From: an uncultured Alphaproteobacteria bacterium
Lineage (GTDB): Bacteria; Pseudomonadota; Alphaproteobacteria; RF32; CAG-239
DNA length: 33,794 bases
Direction of reading: 5' to 3'
Assembly (NCBI GenBank): GCA_944390915.1
Contig: CALXRS010000018.1
Location: forward strand, 1-33,794
Part shown: one piece after another, positions 8,303 to 17,078 of the stretch
Layout of the letters: the number at the start of each line of letters is the position of its first letter
Numbering within the stretch: position 1 is the stretch's first letter
The notes under the pieces: generated by a model
Seen by the model: the letters and a program-made list of their open reading frames with translations, nothing else
What the model was told of the DNA's origin: nothing
The model's database searches: none
Translations under genes and position numbers: made by a program

Positions 8303-9538
8303 TTATTTCAATTCTCCCGCTATATTTTCCAAAGGCACGTTTTTCTGTTCGCCGTTATCCAGATTTTTAACCACGGCAACGCCTGCCGCCAACTCGTTGC
8401 CGCCGATGATAACCGCCGCCCGGGCGTTGGCTCTGGCGGCTCGGGCCATCCGTTTTTTCAGGTTTCCGCCATATCCCTGCTCCACCGGCACGCCGGCGCG
8501 GCGCAGTTCGTAAGCAACCTTCAACGCCGCCGGCAAAGCCTCGTCGCCCACCGGCACCACCGCCACCGGCCGCGGACTTTCGGGCTCTTTCTCAAGCAGC
8601 ATGGCCAGCCGCTCGACGCCGCAGGCCCAGCCGATGCCGGGAACCGCGCCGCCGCCCATCTGTTCCACCAAACCGTTGTAGCGGCCGCCGGCCAACACCG
8701 TCCCCTGCGCCCCGAGCTTGTCGGTCACCAGTTCAAACACCGTGTGCGAATAATAGTCGAGCCCGCGCACCAACCGGTTGTTAACCCTATATTTAATGCC
8801 GAGCAAATCAAGCCCCGCCAGCACCTGTGCAAAAAAAGCGGCGGATGCTTCGTTCAGGCTGTCGGCATAAAGCGGCGCGTTTTCAACCACCAGACGGTCG
8901 CATTCTTCCTTGGAGTCGAGCACCCTGAGCGGATTCCGCTCCAGCCGTTCACGGCTGTCGGCGGAAAGTTCGTCATAGTGCGCCCGCAGATAATCCACCA
9001 GTTTCCGCCGGTAGGCGTCGCGGCTTTCGGCATCGCCCAGAGAATTGATTTCCACCGTTACCTCGCCGGCCAACCCGAGTTTTTCCAAAAACTCGTAAGC
9101 CATGGCAATAAGTTCTATATCCGCCTGCGGCGTCTCCACCCCGAGCAACTCCGCGCCGAATTGCGTAAATTGCCGCTGACGTCCCTTTTGCGGACGTTCA
9201 TAGCGAAACATCGGCCCGTGATAATAAAATTTGACCGGCAAATTCTGCTGCATACCGTTTTCCACAAAGGCGCGCACCACGCCGGCCGTGCCTTCCGGGC
9301 GAAGGGTCAGGCTTTCGCCCCCGCGATCGCTGAAACAATACATTTCCTTGGTGACGATATCGCTCGTGTCGCCGAGGTTGCGGGCGAAAACCTCCGTAAA
9401 TTCGAAGACCGGCGTTTCTATTTCTTCAAAACCGTATTTTTCCGCCACTTCTTCGCCGATGCGTTCCACCTGTCTGGTCTTTTTCTTGGCGCTGCCGTAT
9501 AAATCATACGTTCCGCGCACTCTCTGCAATTTTGCCAT
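8303..9538 (-). CDS. hisS: Histidyl-tRNA synthetase
   Basis: This 411-residue class II aminoacyl-tRNA synthetase charges tRNA-His. The N-terminus KLQRVRGTYDLYG is typical. Motif 2 is YYHGPMFRYERPQKGRQRQF, and the histidine-specific region includes GLDYYSHTVFE and GGRYNGLVEQMGGG. The last part (VVPVGDEALPAALKVAYELR onward) is the anticodon-binding domain. I set the start at 9538 because GAGGGA stands in front of it; the frame runs 33 codons further upstream without supporting signals. It lies between rodZ (105 bases upstream) and prfA (directly following). Confidence 0.96.
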   Translation of the reverse strand: MAKLQRVRGTYDLYGSAKKKTRQVERIGEEVAEKYGFEEIETPVFEFTEVFARNLGDTSDIVTKEMYCFSDRGGESLTLRPEGTAGVVRAFVENGMQQNLPVKFYYHGPMFRYERPQKGRQRQFTQFGAELLGVETPQADIELIAMAYEFLEKLGLAGEVTVEINSLGDAESRDAYRRKLVDYLRAHYDELSADSRERLERNPLRVLDSKEECDRLVVENAPLYADSLNEASAAFFAQVLAGLDLLGIKYRVNNRLVRGLDYYSHTVFELVTDKLGAQGTVLAGGRYNGLVEQMGGGAVPGIGWACGVERLAMLLEKEPESPRPVAVVPVGDEALPAALKVAYELRRAGVPVEQGYGGNLKKRMARAARANARAAVIIGGNELAAGVAVVKNLDNGEQKNVPLENIAGELK

Positions 9539-9643
9539 ATTATTCCCTCTTTCCGATAAACAAATTCTCTTTAAAAATATATCAAAAAAAGAAGGAAACG
9601 GCGGACGTAAAGACCTGCCATTTCCTCCCGCATGCACAAAAAA

Positions 9644-10639
9644 CTAATGCTCTTCCGCCGCTTCCACAAACGGATCAAGCGCAATGTTCATTTTTTTGTT
9701 GGGCTTGACGACTTCCGTCAACCGGCCGTTGATATAAACTTCCACCCCGTCGTATTTTCCGGCCGAAAGCACCATGCCTTTGCCTTCCGGTACAACATAG
9801 CTTTCGCCCGGATGCATCACTTTGTTAAAATAAATTTTATCGGGATCGCGAACTTCAATCCAGGTATCTTCTTTGCTGATTTTAATTTCTATTTTTGCCG
9901 GCACCGGTACGACCGCGGCTTCTTTTTCACCGTCGGCGGGTTCTTCGCCGTTCAGACTTTCGGCCTGTGGTTCAATCAGCGAGGTCTGTTCTTTTTCGGC
10001 AACGGCTTCCGCCGATATTTCGTCTGCCCCGACTTCATCGGCCGTCGATTCTTCGTTTGCCGTCACGTTTTCCTCTGCGGAGGAAAAATATTCTATCTCC
10101 CCGGTTTCTCCTTCATCGGCAAGGGTTTCCACCGCCGCGTCGGCTGTTTCTTCCGCCTTGTTTTCTTCGCCGCCGAAAAAACAGGACCACAAACCGCCGA
10201 TGACCAACAGCGCCGCCAGTCCGCCGATAACATAACGCTTATCGGGCAGACTTGCTTCCGACGCCATATCCTCGGGCAAAAAGACTTTTTTATCCGCCGG
10301 TTTCAAATTCAATTCTTCCTTAAACAGCTGCGCTATTCTGGTATTGTTCAGCCCCAGATATTTGGCATACGAATTAACAAAACCGACCGAATAGGGCAAG
10401 GGCGGCAATTCCACATAGTTACCGCTTTCAATGGCTTCGAGATATCCCCGACGAATGCACAAAACCTGCGCGATATCTTCCAGCTCAAGACCTTTTTTCA
10501 GCCTCTCATGGCAAAGAATATTGCCGATTCTGTCGCTTTCTCTGGCCAGCTCGGCGGCCAGCCGGTCGGCAATATTGTCGTTTTCCTCCCGAGCGTTGTT
10601 TGTTTTTTGTGTTTTTTCGCTGTCTTTTTCTTTTGCCAC
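9644..10639 (-). CDS. rodZ: RodZ-like cell-shape protein
   Basis: The 331 residues have the RodZ layout. A cytoplasmic helix-turn-helix of the RodZ type is at about residues 35-100 (GNILCHERLKKGLELEDIAQVL, then LPPLPYSVGFVNSYAKYLGL). One membrane segment is at about 135-155, a long Glu/Ala-rich acidic periplasmic linker at about 157-240, and a C-terminal beta domain at about 245-320 (IEIKISKEDTWIEV, GKGMVLSAG). RodZ anchors MreB and shapes the cell. The position just upstream of hisS agrees with the common rodZ-(ispG)-hisS order, but ispG is missing here. The start has a GAGGAT site, and ptsP ends 61 bases upstream. Confidence 0.88.
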   Translation of the reverse strand: MAKEKDSEKTQKTNNAREENDNIADRLAAELARESDRIGNILCHERLKKGLELEDIAQVLCIRRGYLEAIESGNYVELPPLPYSVGFVNSYAKYLGLNNTRIAQLFKEELNLKPADKKVFLPEDMASEASLPDKRYVIGGLAALLVIGGLWSCFFGGEENKAEETADAAVETLADEGETGEIEYFSSAEENVTANEESTADEVGADEISAEAVAEKEQTSLIEPQAESLNGEEPADGEKEAAVVPVPAKIEIKISKEDTWIEVRDPDKIYFNKVMHPGESYVVPEGKGMVLSAGKYDGVEVYINGRLTEVVKPNKKMNIALDPFVEAAEEH

Positions 10640-10700
10640 GGTCTTATCCTCTGTTCAAATTTTCCAAATTCCCCGAAACGGGCTTATTCAATCACACTTT

Positions 10701-12968
10701 CTAATAAATTTCAATACCGTGATCATAAGCATAGGCAATTAATTGCGGTCTTAAGGTATCACGGGTGGATTTCAACAGCAGGCGCATGTAATCGGCGATT
10801 TCTTCCGTATTGACCGAACGCACCATGCTTTTCACCCTGCCGAACGCCGCCCCGGTGCTGGAAAGATTGCGATATCCGAGACCGATAAGAGCCAGGGCTT
10901 CTATCGGATTGCTTGCCATCTCCCCGCACACGGAACAATAGACGCCGGCCGCCGCCGCTTTGTCGGCAATGGTTTTCATCACCTGCAAAAAGGGCGCCGA
11001 AAGCACGTCGTAACGTTCGGCCAGTTTGGGATTGCCGCGGTCGCAGGCAAACACGAACTGCGCCAGATCGTTGGTTCCGACCGAAATAAAATCGGCCTTA
11101 GGCAAAATATCGTCCAGCTGAAAAATGACCGACGGCACTTCTATCATCAACCCCACGTTCACCTTGCGCGGAACGGGCAGCCCCCGGGCACGGTCTTTTT
11201 CCAGTTCAATCATCAGGGTTTCTTTGGCGTCTTCAAACTCTGCCAAATCCGCTATCATCGGAAACATGACGTTGAGTTCACGGCCGGCGGCGGAAAGCAG
11301 AAAAGCTTTTATCTGTTTGCGCAAAATCGCCCGCCGGTCGAGAGTGATGCGGATGGAGCGCCACCCGATGGCGGGGTTTGCCTCACCGGCATAGGCCCAG
11401 TAGGGCAAAAGCTTGTCGGAACCGACGTCCAGACTGCGAAAAATAACTTTTTTATCACCGCAGCGGTCTATCAATTCCTTATAATAGGAAACCTGTTTTT
11501 CCACATCGGGCATGGTTTCCGACGTCATAAAGGGAATTTCCGTCCGATAAAGCCCCACGCCGGCGCAGCCAGTCGATTCGATATAATCAAAATCCATCGG
11601 CAGACCGACATTGACATAAAGGCCTATATCTTTACCGTCCAAAGTTCGGGCGGGCAGATTGCGCAACGACGCCAGTTTTTTCTGCAGTTCTTCGCGTTCG
11701 GCCAAACGCTTGCGAAAATCCGCCTCAATCTGCGGCGACGGGTTGACATAAACAAAACCTTCGTTACCGTCAAGCGCCACCGTCTGCCCGTTCTGAATTT
11801 CGCCGAAAATACCTTTGATTTTGGCCAGCACGGGAATATTCAACGCTTTGGCGACAATGGCCACATGCATGGTCGGCGTGCCGTCTTCCAAAATCAGCCC
11901 GCGGATTCGGGTGTAGTCATAATCCATCAGCTCCGCCGGTCCCATGGTTTGCGCCACCACCACGATATCGTCGGCCTCAATTTGCGCCGCCCGCTTATAA
12001 TCGCCGCTCAAATACGACTGCAGGCGGTCGGAAACATCTCGCAAATCGTGCAGACGCTCGCGCAGATAGCGATCCGAACTTGCCGAAAGCCGGTTCCACA
12101 TGTCTTCAAAAGCGCGTTCGACGGCAGCCTCGGCCGCCAGCCCGCTGTTGATGTTATCGACGATTTTGCCGTACCATCCCTTGTCTTTGGCAAACATCCG
12201 ATATGCTTCCAAAATATCGGCGTGTTCGCCGAGCCCGAGCTTGGTGGCATTAAATTTGGCGTCCAGATCCTCATTCATCTGCTGGTGGGCAATCTCCAGC
12301 CGCCGCAGTTCTTTTTCGCGGTCTTCGGCAAAAATGCTGGTTACCGACTGCCGCCGGCGGTGAACGACGGCCTTGCCCAAACCATAACCCTTGTTTAGGG
12401 AAACGCCTTTGATGCGCTCGCGGGCGGCAACACCGCGCGCCTTTATCAGCGATTTTTTGTAGCGGCCGACTTCTTCGGAAGACAAAATTTCCGCCAAGAC
12501 CATGGCGATTGTCTCAAGCAGTTCGACATCTGTTTCCGTTCGGGCGCCTTCTTCCGTATTGTAAAGAGCCAGCACGCCGACGGTGCGGTTCCACTGCAGC
12601 ACCGGCACGCCGATAAACGAATGAAAATCTTTTTCCTCCGCCAACTCCGGCCGGAAAGAAACTTTCGGATAAAGCCAGATATTGTCCACCAACAGCGAAC
12701 GGCGGTTTTCCGCCACCTCGCCGATAAGCCCCTCGTTGTAGCGCAGCCGGAGCGGACGCCCCGACGGCTGCCGAAAACCGTAAGCGGCAAAAAGCTCCAG
12801 ATAATTGTCGTCGGCGGTAACATAGCAACAGGCGGCGTCTGCCTGCATTTTGACGGCGATTGTTTCCAGAACGCGCTGCATTTTTTCGGGTACGGCTTCC
12901 GCGCCGGACATAATCTGCCGCAGCTGGTTGAGTATGCCGAGAGCCTCTCTTATTGCCGGTGAACGCAT
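10701..12968 (-). CDS. ptsP: Nitrogen-PTS phosphoenolpyruvate-protein phosphotransferase (enzyme I Ntr)
   Basis: The 755-residue cytoplasmic protein takes phosphate from phosphoenolpyruvate and passes it to NPr (PtsO), starting the regulatory nitrogen PTS. An N-terminal GAF domain covers about residues 1-170 (ADAACCYVTADDN, LIGEVAENRRSLLVDN, FIGVPVLQW). The enzyme I N-terminal domain follows. The phosphorylated histidine is H368 in GTPTMHVAIVAKALNIPVLA. The C-terminal PEP-binding barrel contains GLYRTEIPFM, FRSLDVGSDK, GTNDLAQFVFACDRGN and the active-site cysteine C681 in SVCGEMASNP. A clear promoter lies about 45 bases upstream, so this probably heads the transcript running to murD. Confidence 0.95.
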   Translation of the reverse strand: MRSPAIREALGILNQLRQIMSGAEAVPEKMQRVLETIAVKMQADAACCYVTADDNYLELFAAYGFRQPSGRPLRLRYNEGLIGEVAENRRSLLVDNIWLYPKVSFRPELAEEKDFHSFIGVPVLQWNRTVGVLALYNTEEGARTETDVELLETIAMVLAEILSSEEVGRYKKSLIKARGVAARERIKGVSLNKGYGLGKAVVHRRRQSVTSIFAEDREKELRRLEIAHQQMNEDLDAKFNATKLGLGEHADILEAYRMFAKDKGWYGKIVDNINSGLAAEAAVERAFEDMWNRLSASSDRYLRERLHDLRDVSDRLQSYLSGDYKRAAQIEADDIVVVAQTMGPAELMDYDYTRIRGLILEDGTPTMHVAIVAKALNIPVLAKIKGIFGEIQNGQTVALDGNEGFVYVNPSPQIEADFRKRLAEREELQKKLASLRNLPARTLDGKDIGLYVNVGLPMDFDYIESTGCAGVGLYRTEIPFMTSETMPDVEKQVSYYKELIDRCGDKKVIFRSLDVGSDKLLPYWAYAGEANPAIGWRSIRITLDRRAILRKQIKAFLLSAAGRELNVMFPMIADLAEFEDAKETLMIELEKDRARGLPVPRKVNVGLMIEVPSVIFQLDDILPKADFISVGTNDLAQFVFACDRGNPKLAERYDVLSAPFLQVMKTIADKAAAAGVYCSVCGEMASNPIEALALIGLGYRNLSSTGAAFGRVKSMVRSVNTEEIADYMRLLLKSTRDTLRPQLIAYAYDHGIEIY

Positions 12969-13013
12969 TCGAATTATTCCGCAAAAAAAATATTACAACA
13001 ACGCCTTTCCTTT

Positions 13014-13042
13014 GTTATAAAACGTATCTTCCTTTTCATCAA
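13014..13042 (-). promoter_or_regulatory. Promoter of ptsP
   Basis: On the minus strand TTGATG (13037-13042) and TATAAC (13014-13019) are exactly 17 bases apart. They lie about 45 bases before the ptsP ATG, in the region divergent to the cupin gene. Confidence 0.7.
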
Positions 13043-13090
13043 GTGCAAAAATCAAACCTGCCGCGCCTGCCCGAAAAAAGAAGATAACGG

Positions 13091-13117
13091 TTGACTAATC
13101 CCGCACATTGGCATACT
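13091..13117 (+). promoter_or_regulatory. Probable promoter of the cupin gene
   Basis: TTGACT (13091-13096) is a good -35 element. The best -10 candidate is CATACT (13112-13117) at a short spacing of 15 bases, so the -10 assignment is uncertain. Confidence 0.45.
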
Positions 13118-13165
13118 TTTAACCGAAGTTGAAAATTTTTATTGCCTTTCGGGGAGGAACAAAAC

Positions 13166-13528
13166 ATGGCAAACAATTATCAGCGCGGACAAAAAGACAC
13201 CCGCCCGTGGGGAACATGGGAAGTGATTGACTGCGGCGAAACTTTCTGCGTCAAAAGAATCAAAGTCGTTCCCGGAGGCAAGCTTTCGCTGCAGCTGCAC
13301 CACCATCGGGCGGAACATTGGATTATCGTCAAAGGCAACGCTCTGGTCACGCTCGGCGAAGAAATATCGGAGAAAAAAACCGACGAACATATTTTTATCC
13401 CCGTCGGCGTCAAACACCGGATTGAAAACGCCTCCGACGGCGACGTCGAATTCATAGAAGTGCAGGCCGGCGACAATCTGGACGAAAACGATATTGTTCG
13501 TCTGGAAGACGTTTACGGCCGCGTATAA
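13166..13528 (+). CDS. Stand-alone phosphomannose isomerase type II cupin
   Basis: The 120 residues form a single cupin domain like the C-terminal isomerase part of bifunctional ManC/AlgA enzymes, which convert mannose-6-phosphate and fructose-6-phosphate. Visible family features are RPWGTWEVID, VKRIKVVPGGKLSLQLHHHRAEHWIIVKGN with the metal-binding His/Glu cluster, IFIPVGVKHRIEN with a further histidine, and VEFIEVQAG. The usual nucleotidyltransferase half is absent. The start at 13166 has GGGGAGGA before it. The gene is followed after 37 bases by the DEAD-box-like gene. Whether it has isomerase activity alone cannot be told from sequence. Confidence 0.85.
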   Translation: MANNYQRGQKDTRPWGTWEVIDCGETFCVKRIKVVPGGKLSLQLHHHRAEHWIIVKGNALVTLGEEISEKKTDEHIFIPVGVKHRIENASDGDVEFIEVQAGDNLDENDIVRLEDVYGRV

Positions 13529-13565
13529 AAATATAACCGACAAATTTCAGCAGGGGGGCACAAAA

Positions 13566-14333
13566 ATGAATTTTCTGGATCTGGGTTTAAGCGAACAAAC
13601 CGTTCGCGCCGTGAACGAATGCGGCATTGAAAAACCGACCACCGTGCAAACGGACGTTATCCCCGCCATTCTGCAGGGCAAGGATATTTTTACCATTGCC
13701 CCCGGCGGCTGCGGCAAAACCATTTCCTACGTTTTGCCGCTCATTGACATCATTTTTCGCAAAAACAGGCAAAACATTCTGGTTATGACCTCCGATTCGC
13801 AAAAATCCGTCATGATTTCCGATCAGTTTGCCCGTCTCAGCCGTTTTCATGAAGAAGAAGGCGAAAGCGACGAAAAAAATGCCAGCGACGTCATCATCGG
13901 CTCGCCCGACCTGCTGACCGATCTGGTCAAAGAAGGACAGATAGACCTTTCCCAAATCAACATTCTGGTTGTCGACGACATCAATCTGATAAAAAAGAAC
14001 AAACAGATTAAAAACATGGAACAGCTGTTGGAATTGATGCCCGCCGACAAGCAAAACATCGTCTACACCAATCGTCGGTCAAAAGAAACGCAAAGCATTC
14101 TGGACAAGATATTAAAAGCGCCGGAAGAAATCAAGGTTGACAAAAACAAAGAACAGGAGGCCAACCTTTCCCATACGGAAACGGTCGCCCGAACGGAAAC
14201 GCCGCAACCGACGGCGTCCGTTAAACCGATTCCCGATCCCGAAGCCATGGAACTTTGCGCCAAATACCGCAGTTTTCAAGGCAAAACGCCGAAATTTTTG
14301 CTCAACAAGGCGGAACTTGCCGATTGCGAATAG
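13566..14333 (+). CDS. Degenerate, truncated DEAD-box helicase-like protein
   Basis: The first about 195 of 255 residues align with RecA domain 1 of DEAD-box RNA helicases: FLDLGLSEQTVRAVNECGI, the Q-motif region with Q28, and Walker A as APGGCGKT (45-52, lysine kept). Other motifs have decayed. PTREL reads MTSDSQKS, TPGR reads GSPD, the DEAD motif reads DDIN (137-140) and SAT reads YTN (167-169). Helicase domain 2 is absent, replaced by a low-complexity linker and a short tail ending NKAELADCE. No helicase domain 2 continues in any frame, because a terminator follows at once. RNA unwinding is therefore unlikely; it may bind ATP or RNA. The start has a GGGGGG site. Confidence 0.82.
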   Translation: MNFLDLGLSEQTVRAVNECGIEKPTTVQTDVIPAILQGKDIFTIAPGGCGKTISYVLPLIDIIFRKNRQNILVMTSDSQKSVMISDQFARLSRFHEEEGESDEKNASDVIIGSPDLLTDLVKEGQIDLSQINILVVDDINLIKKNKQIKNMEQLLELMPADKQNIVYTNRRSKETQSILDKILKAPEEIKVDKNKEQEANLSHTETVARTETPQPTASVKPIPDPEAMELCAKYRSFQGKTPKFLLNKAELADCE

Positions 14334-14393
14334 GCAAAACAACCGGCAAAAAGCACCGCTTTGATTGAACAGTCCCCCGAAAATTGGGCAGTA

Positions 14394-14441
14394 AAAAAAA
14401 GCTCCCGAATATTGCCGTCTCAATATTCGGGAGCTTTTTTT
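14394..14441 (+). terminator. Bidirectional terminator between convergent genes
   Basis: A perfect 13-pair stem (GCTCCCGAATATT at 14401-14413, AATATTCGGGAGC at 14422-14434) is flanked by A and T runs. It serves the DEAD-box-like gene on the plus strand and the small exported protein on the minus strand. Confidence 0.92.
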
Positions 14442-14467
14442 ACCATGCGCGCCGACCGGCAGCGGAA

Positions 14468-14695
14468 TCATTCATGCGTTTTGGCATAATTCTCCATACT
14501 GCGGGTCAGGCGACGCGCGTACAAATGTTTTTCCTGTCTGCTTTGACTGCGCAAAGACATTTTTTTCCGGCGGCCGAAATTTTTGCCGCTGTCGTATCCG
14601 GTTTCTTGTTCGGCACGGATCGGCGCAAAAGAAGAAACCAACCCCAATCCGGCAAAAAAAGGCGCCAGACGGGCAATAAACCTTACAAAACTCAT
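14468..14695 (-). CDS. Small exported basic protein, unknown function
   Basis: The 75-residue product begins with a signal peptide (MSFVRFIARLAPFFAGLGLV, probable cleavage after PIRA). The mature part is about 45 residues, rich in Arg, Lys and Ser (KNFGRRKKMSLRSQSRQEK). I do not recognise it. The ATG at 14695 is preferred over a TTG two codons upstream. No Shine-Dalgarno sequence is present. A TATAAT on the minus strand stands only about 10 bases before the ATG, so a leaderless transcript is possible; transcription from mltG, 74 bases upstream, is the alternative. The shared bidirectional terminator just past the stop supports it as a real gene. Confidence 0.55.
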   Translation of the reverse strand: MSFVRFIARLAPFFAGLGLVSSFAPIRAEQETGYDSGKNFGRRKKMSLRSQSRQEKHLYARRLTRSMENYAKTHE

Positions 14696-14769
14696 AAGCA
14701 AAAAAATTATATGGTTAAATAATACAAACTGTTGCTTTTAAGTGTATGCTTTTTTTGCTTGTTTGCAAG

Positions 14770-15732
14770 CTATTTCTTTTTTCGCGCGCGGCGGTAGGCC
14801 GCCACGTTGTCGTTGTGTTCGGCGAGCGTGCGGGCAAAACGATGTCCGCCCTTGCCGGAAGCGACGAAATAAAGATAATCGGCGTCGCTCGGGTTGGCCG
14901 CCGCAAACACGGCCTCGCGTCCGGGATTGCAGATGGGACCCGGCGGCAGCCCGTAATAAAGATAGGTATTGTACGGGCTTTTGACCTGCAAATCTTTGCG
15001 ATAAAGCGGACGCCCGAGATCTTTTTGCCCTTTGGTTATGGCATAAATTACCGTCGGATCGGTTTGCAATTTCATTCCCCTGCGCAGACGGTTGGCAAAT
15101 ACCGCCGCCACATCGGCGCGCTCCGCGGCCAGTCCTGTTTCTTTTTCGATAATGGAGGCAAGCGTCAACAGCTGACGCCTGTTTTTCAAAACGGACAGAC
15201 GGTTTTGCGCCCAGGCTTCGTCCACCACGCCGTCCATGGCCTTTTGCGCCCGGCGGACAATGCTGTCGCGACTGTCGCCCTTCATATAGCTGTATGTTTC
15301 CGGCAGCAGTTCGCCTTCGCCGACGGCAACGGTAATTTTTCCCGACAGATGCGGTTCGTTTTCTATCAATTTGAGCATTTGTGCGGTCGTCAATCCTTCG
15401 GGCAGGGTCAGGCGGCGATAATGCACTTTGCCGCGGCTGATAATCCGCAGCGCCTCACGCACGGAAATTCCCGGCAAAAAAACATATTCCCCCGCTTTCA
15501 GGTTCTTGTCCGTATCGGTCAGTCTTGCCGCCAGATGAAACAAAAGCGGGTGTGTAATCACCCCCGCTTCCGCCAACTGTCTTGCCACCCGTTGCGACAC
15601 CGCGCCGCGGGCAATAACGATATTTTTTTCTTCGGTCAAACCGTTCGGGCTGTTGAATAACTGCCACCCCCATCCTGCCGCGGCGACAATACACAGGGCA
15701 ACGGCAAACAACACCCCTTTCAACCGGCGCAT
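14770..15732 (-). CDS. mltG: Endolytic murein transglycosylase MltG
   Basis: The 320-residue inner-membrane-anchored enzyme cuts nascent glycan strands and helps end peptidoglycan chain growth. One N-terminal membrane segment is at about residues 5-25, followed by a LysM-like subdomain (VSQRVARQLAEAGVI, LKAGEYVFLPG). The catalytic domain has PEGLTTAQ, LLPETYSYMKG, the catalytic glutamate in LASIIEKETG, ADVAAVFANRL, LQTDPTVIYAI, SPYNTYLYYGLPPGPICNPG and YFVASGKGGHRFARTLAEHN. It starts 3 bases after fabF, so the two are co-translated. Confidence 0.95.
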   Translation of the reverse strand: MRRLKGVLFAVALCIVAAAGWGWQLFNSPNGLTEEKNIVIARGAVSQRVARQLAEAGVITHPLLFHLAARLTDTDKNLKAGEYVFLPGISVREALRIISRGKVHYRRLTLPEGLTTAQMLKLIENEPHLSGKITVAVGEGELLPETYSYMKGDSRDSIVRRAQKAMDGVVDEAWAQNRLSVLKNRRQLLTLASIIEKETGLAAERADVAAVFANRLRRGMKLQTDPTVIYAITKGQKDLGRPLYRKDLQVKSPYNTYLYYGLPPGPICNPGREAVFAAANPSDADYLYFVASGKGGHRFARTLAEHNDNVAAYRRARKKK

Positions 15733-15735
15733 ATT

Positions 15736-17010
15736 TTACCCGTCGATTTTCTTGAACACGACGGACGAGTTTGTGCCGCCGAAACCAAACGAATTGGACA
15801 TGGCCGCCTTAAACTGTTTTTTCCTGGCTTTAAGCGGCACCAGATCAAAGCCGGCGACCTCGTCGGCCGGATCGTCAAGGTTTAAGGTCGGCGGACAAAC
15901 CTGTTCGCACAGCGCTTTGATGGTCAGCACGGCTTCCACCGCACCGGCGGCGCCGAGCAGGTGGCCGATGGCCGACTTGGTAGACGACATGGAAACATTG
16001 GCCATATTGTCGCCGAACAGGCGTTTGACCGCCAACGCTTCGCCGACATCACCGGCCGGGGTCGACGTGCCGTGAGCGTTGATATAGCCGATGTCGGCCA
16101 GTTCGATTCCATGTTCGGCGGCGTGACCGACAGCCATTTTCATGGCGCGATAGGCGCCGTCGCCCGAAGGCGCGGTAATGTGGTAGGCGTCGCCGCTCAT
16201 ACCGTAACCGACCAGTTCGGCATAAATTTTAGCGCCTCTTTTGACCGCATGCTCATATTCTTCCAGCACCACGGCGCCGGCGCCCTCGCCCATCACAAAG
16301 CCGCTGCGTCCCTTGTCCCACGGACGCGAAGCCTTTTCGGGGCAATCGTTAAAATCGGAAGTAACTGCTTTCATCCGCGCAAAACCGGCAAGCCCGAGGA
16401 TATTAACCGCCGATTCCGCACCGCCCGCCAACATAACGTCGGCATCGCCGCGGGCAATCATCGCCGCCGCGTCGCCGATGGCGTGGGTGCCCGTCGAACA
16501 GGCGGTCACGCAGGCATGGTTCGGTCCCTTCAGCCCCAGCCGGATGGAAAGATTGCCGGAAATCATGTTTATCAGGCAGGATGGAATAAAAAACGGAGAA
16601 ACCCGGTGAGTGCTTTTGTTTTCGTTGATAATCACGGAGTTTTCGTAAATTGTCTGCAAACCGCCGATGCCCGACCCCATCATCACGCCGGCGCGAAACT
16701 GTTCTTCTTCCGTTTCCGGCTTATAGCCGCTGTCTTCCATGGCATCGATACCGGCCGCCATGCCGAAAAGGATAAACTTGTCAACGCGGCGCTGTTCTTT
16801 CGGCGGCATAACCGTATCCGGGTCAAACTGGTGCGGCTCTTTGCCCATCGGCACCATACCGGCAATTTTCACCGGCACGTCATAAAGCTCCATATCGCCG
16901 TCAATCCGCCGGATTGCGGATTTTCCGGCCACAATGTTTTCCCACATATAATCAACGCCGCGGCCGAAAGGCGACACCGTTCCCATACCGGTTACAACAA
17001 CTCTTCTCAT
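15736..17010 (-). CDS. fabF: 3-oxoacyl-ACP synthase II
   Basis: The 424-residue enzyme condenses malonyl-ACP with acyl-ACP in fatty-acid elongation. The Cys-His-His triad is in place: C171 in ACSTGTHAIG, H313 in NAHGTSTPAGD and H350 in GHLLGAAGAVE. The end NSFGFGGTNSSVVF is typical. AAGGA precedes the start. The gene lies 98 bases after the acpP stop, separated by a terminator whose loop carries the fabF -35 element, so it has its own promoter. mltG follows at once. Confidence 0.97.
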   Translation of the reverse strand: MRRVVVTGMGTVSPFGRGVDYMWENIVAGKSAIRRIDGDMELYDVPVKIAGMVPMGKEPHQFDPDTVMPPKEQRRVDKFILFGMAAGIDAMEDSGYKPETEEEQFRAGVMMGSGIGGLQTIYENSVIINENKSTHRVSPFFIPSCLINMISGNLSIRLGLKGPNHACVTACSTGTHAIGDAAAMIARGDADVMLAGGAESAVNILGLAGFARMKAVTSDFNDCPEKASRPWDKGRSGFVMGEGAGAVVLEEYEHAVKRGAKIYAELVGYGMSGDAYHITAPSGDGAYRAMKMAVGHAAEHGIELADIGYINAHGTSTPAGDVGEALAVKRLFGDNMANVSMSSTKSAIGHLLGAAGAVEAVLTIKALCEQVCPPTLNLDDPADEVAGFDLVPLKARKKQFKAAMSNSFGFGGTNSSVVFKKIDG

Positions 17011-17049
17011 CGAATTTCCTTACCAAAAATTAAACTTCATTCAGACCAT

Positions 17050-17078
17050 TTTATAAGAAAAAACTCGCTTTGTGTCAA
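17050..17078 (-). promoter_or_regulatory. fabF promoter embedded in the acpP terminator
   Basis: On the minus strand a consensus TTGACA (17073-17078) and TATAAA (17050-17055) are exactly 17 bases apart. The -35 box is in the loop and stem of the acpP terminator hairpin, and its T run forms part of the spacer. Confidence 0.75.

Noticed and set aside
7346..9502. Long plus-strand open frame of 718 codons
   Set aside because: It lies antisense to prfA and hisS, has no family features and no ribosome binding site; it is a shadow of their codon pattern.
14334..14400. Possible frameshifted continuation of the DEAD-box gene into helicase domain 2
   Set aside because: No frame after the stop shows helicase motifs, and a strong terminator follows within 70 bases.
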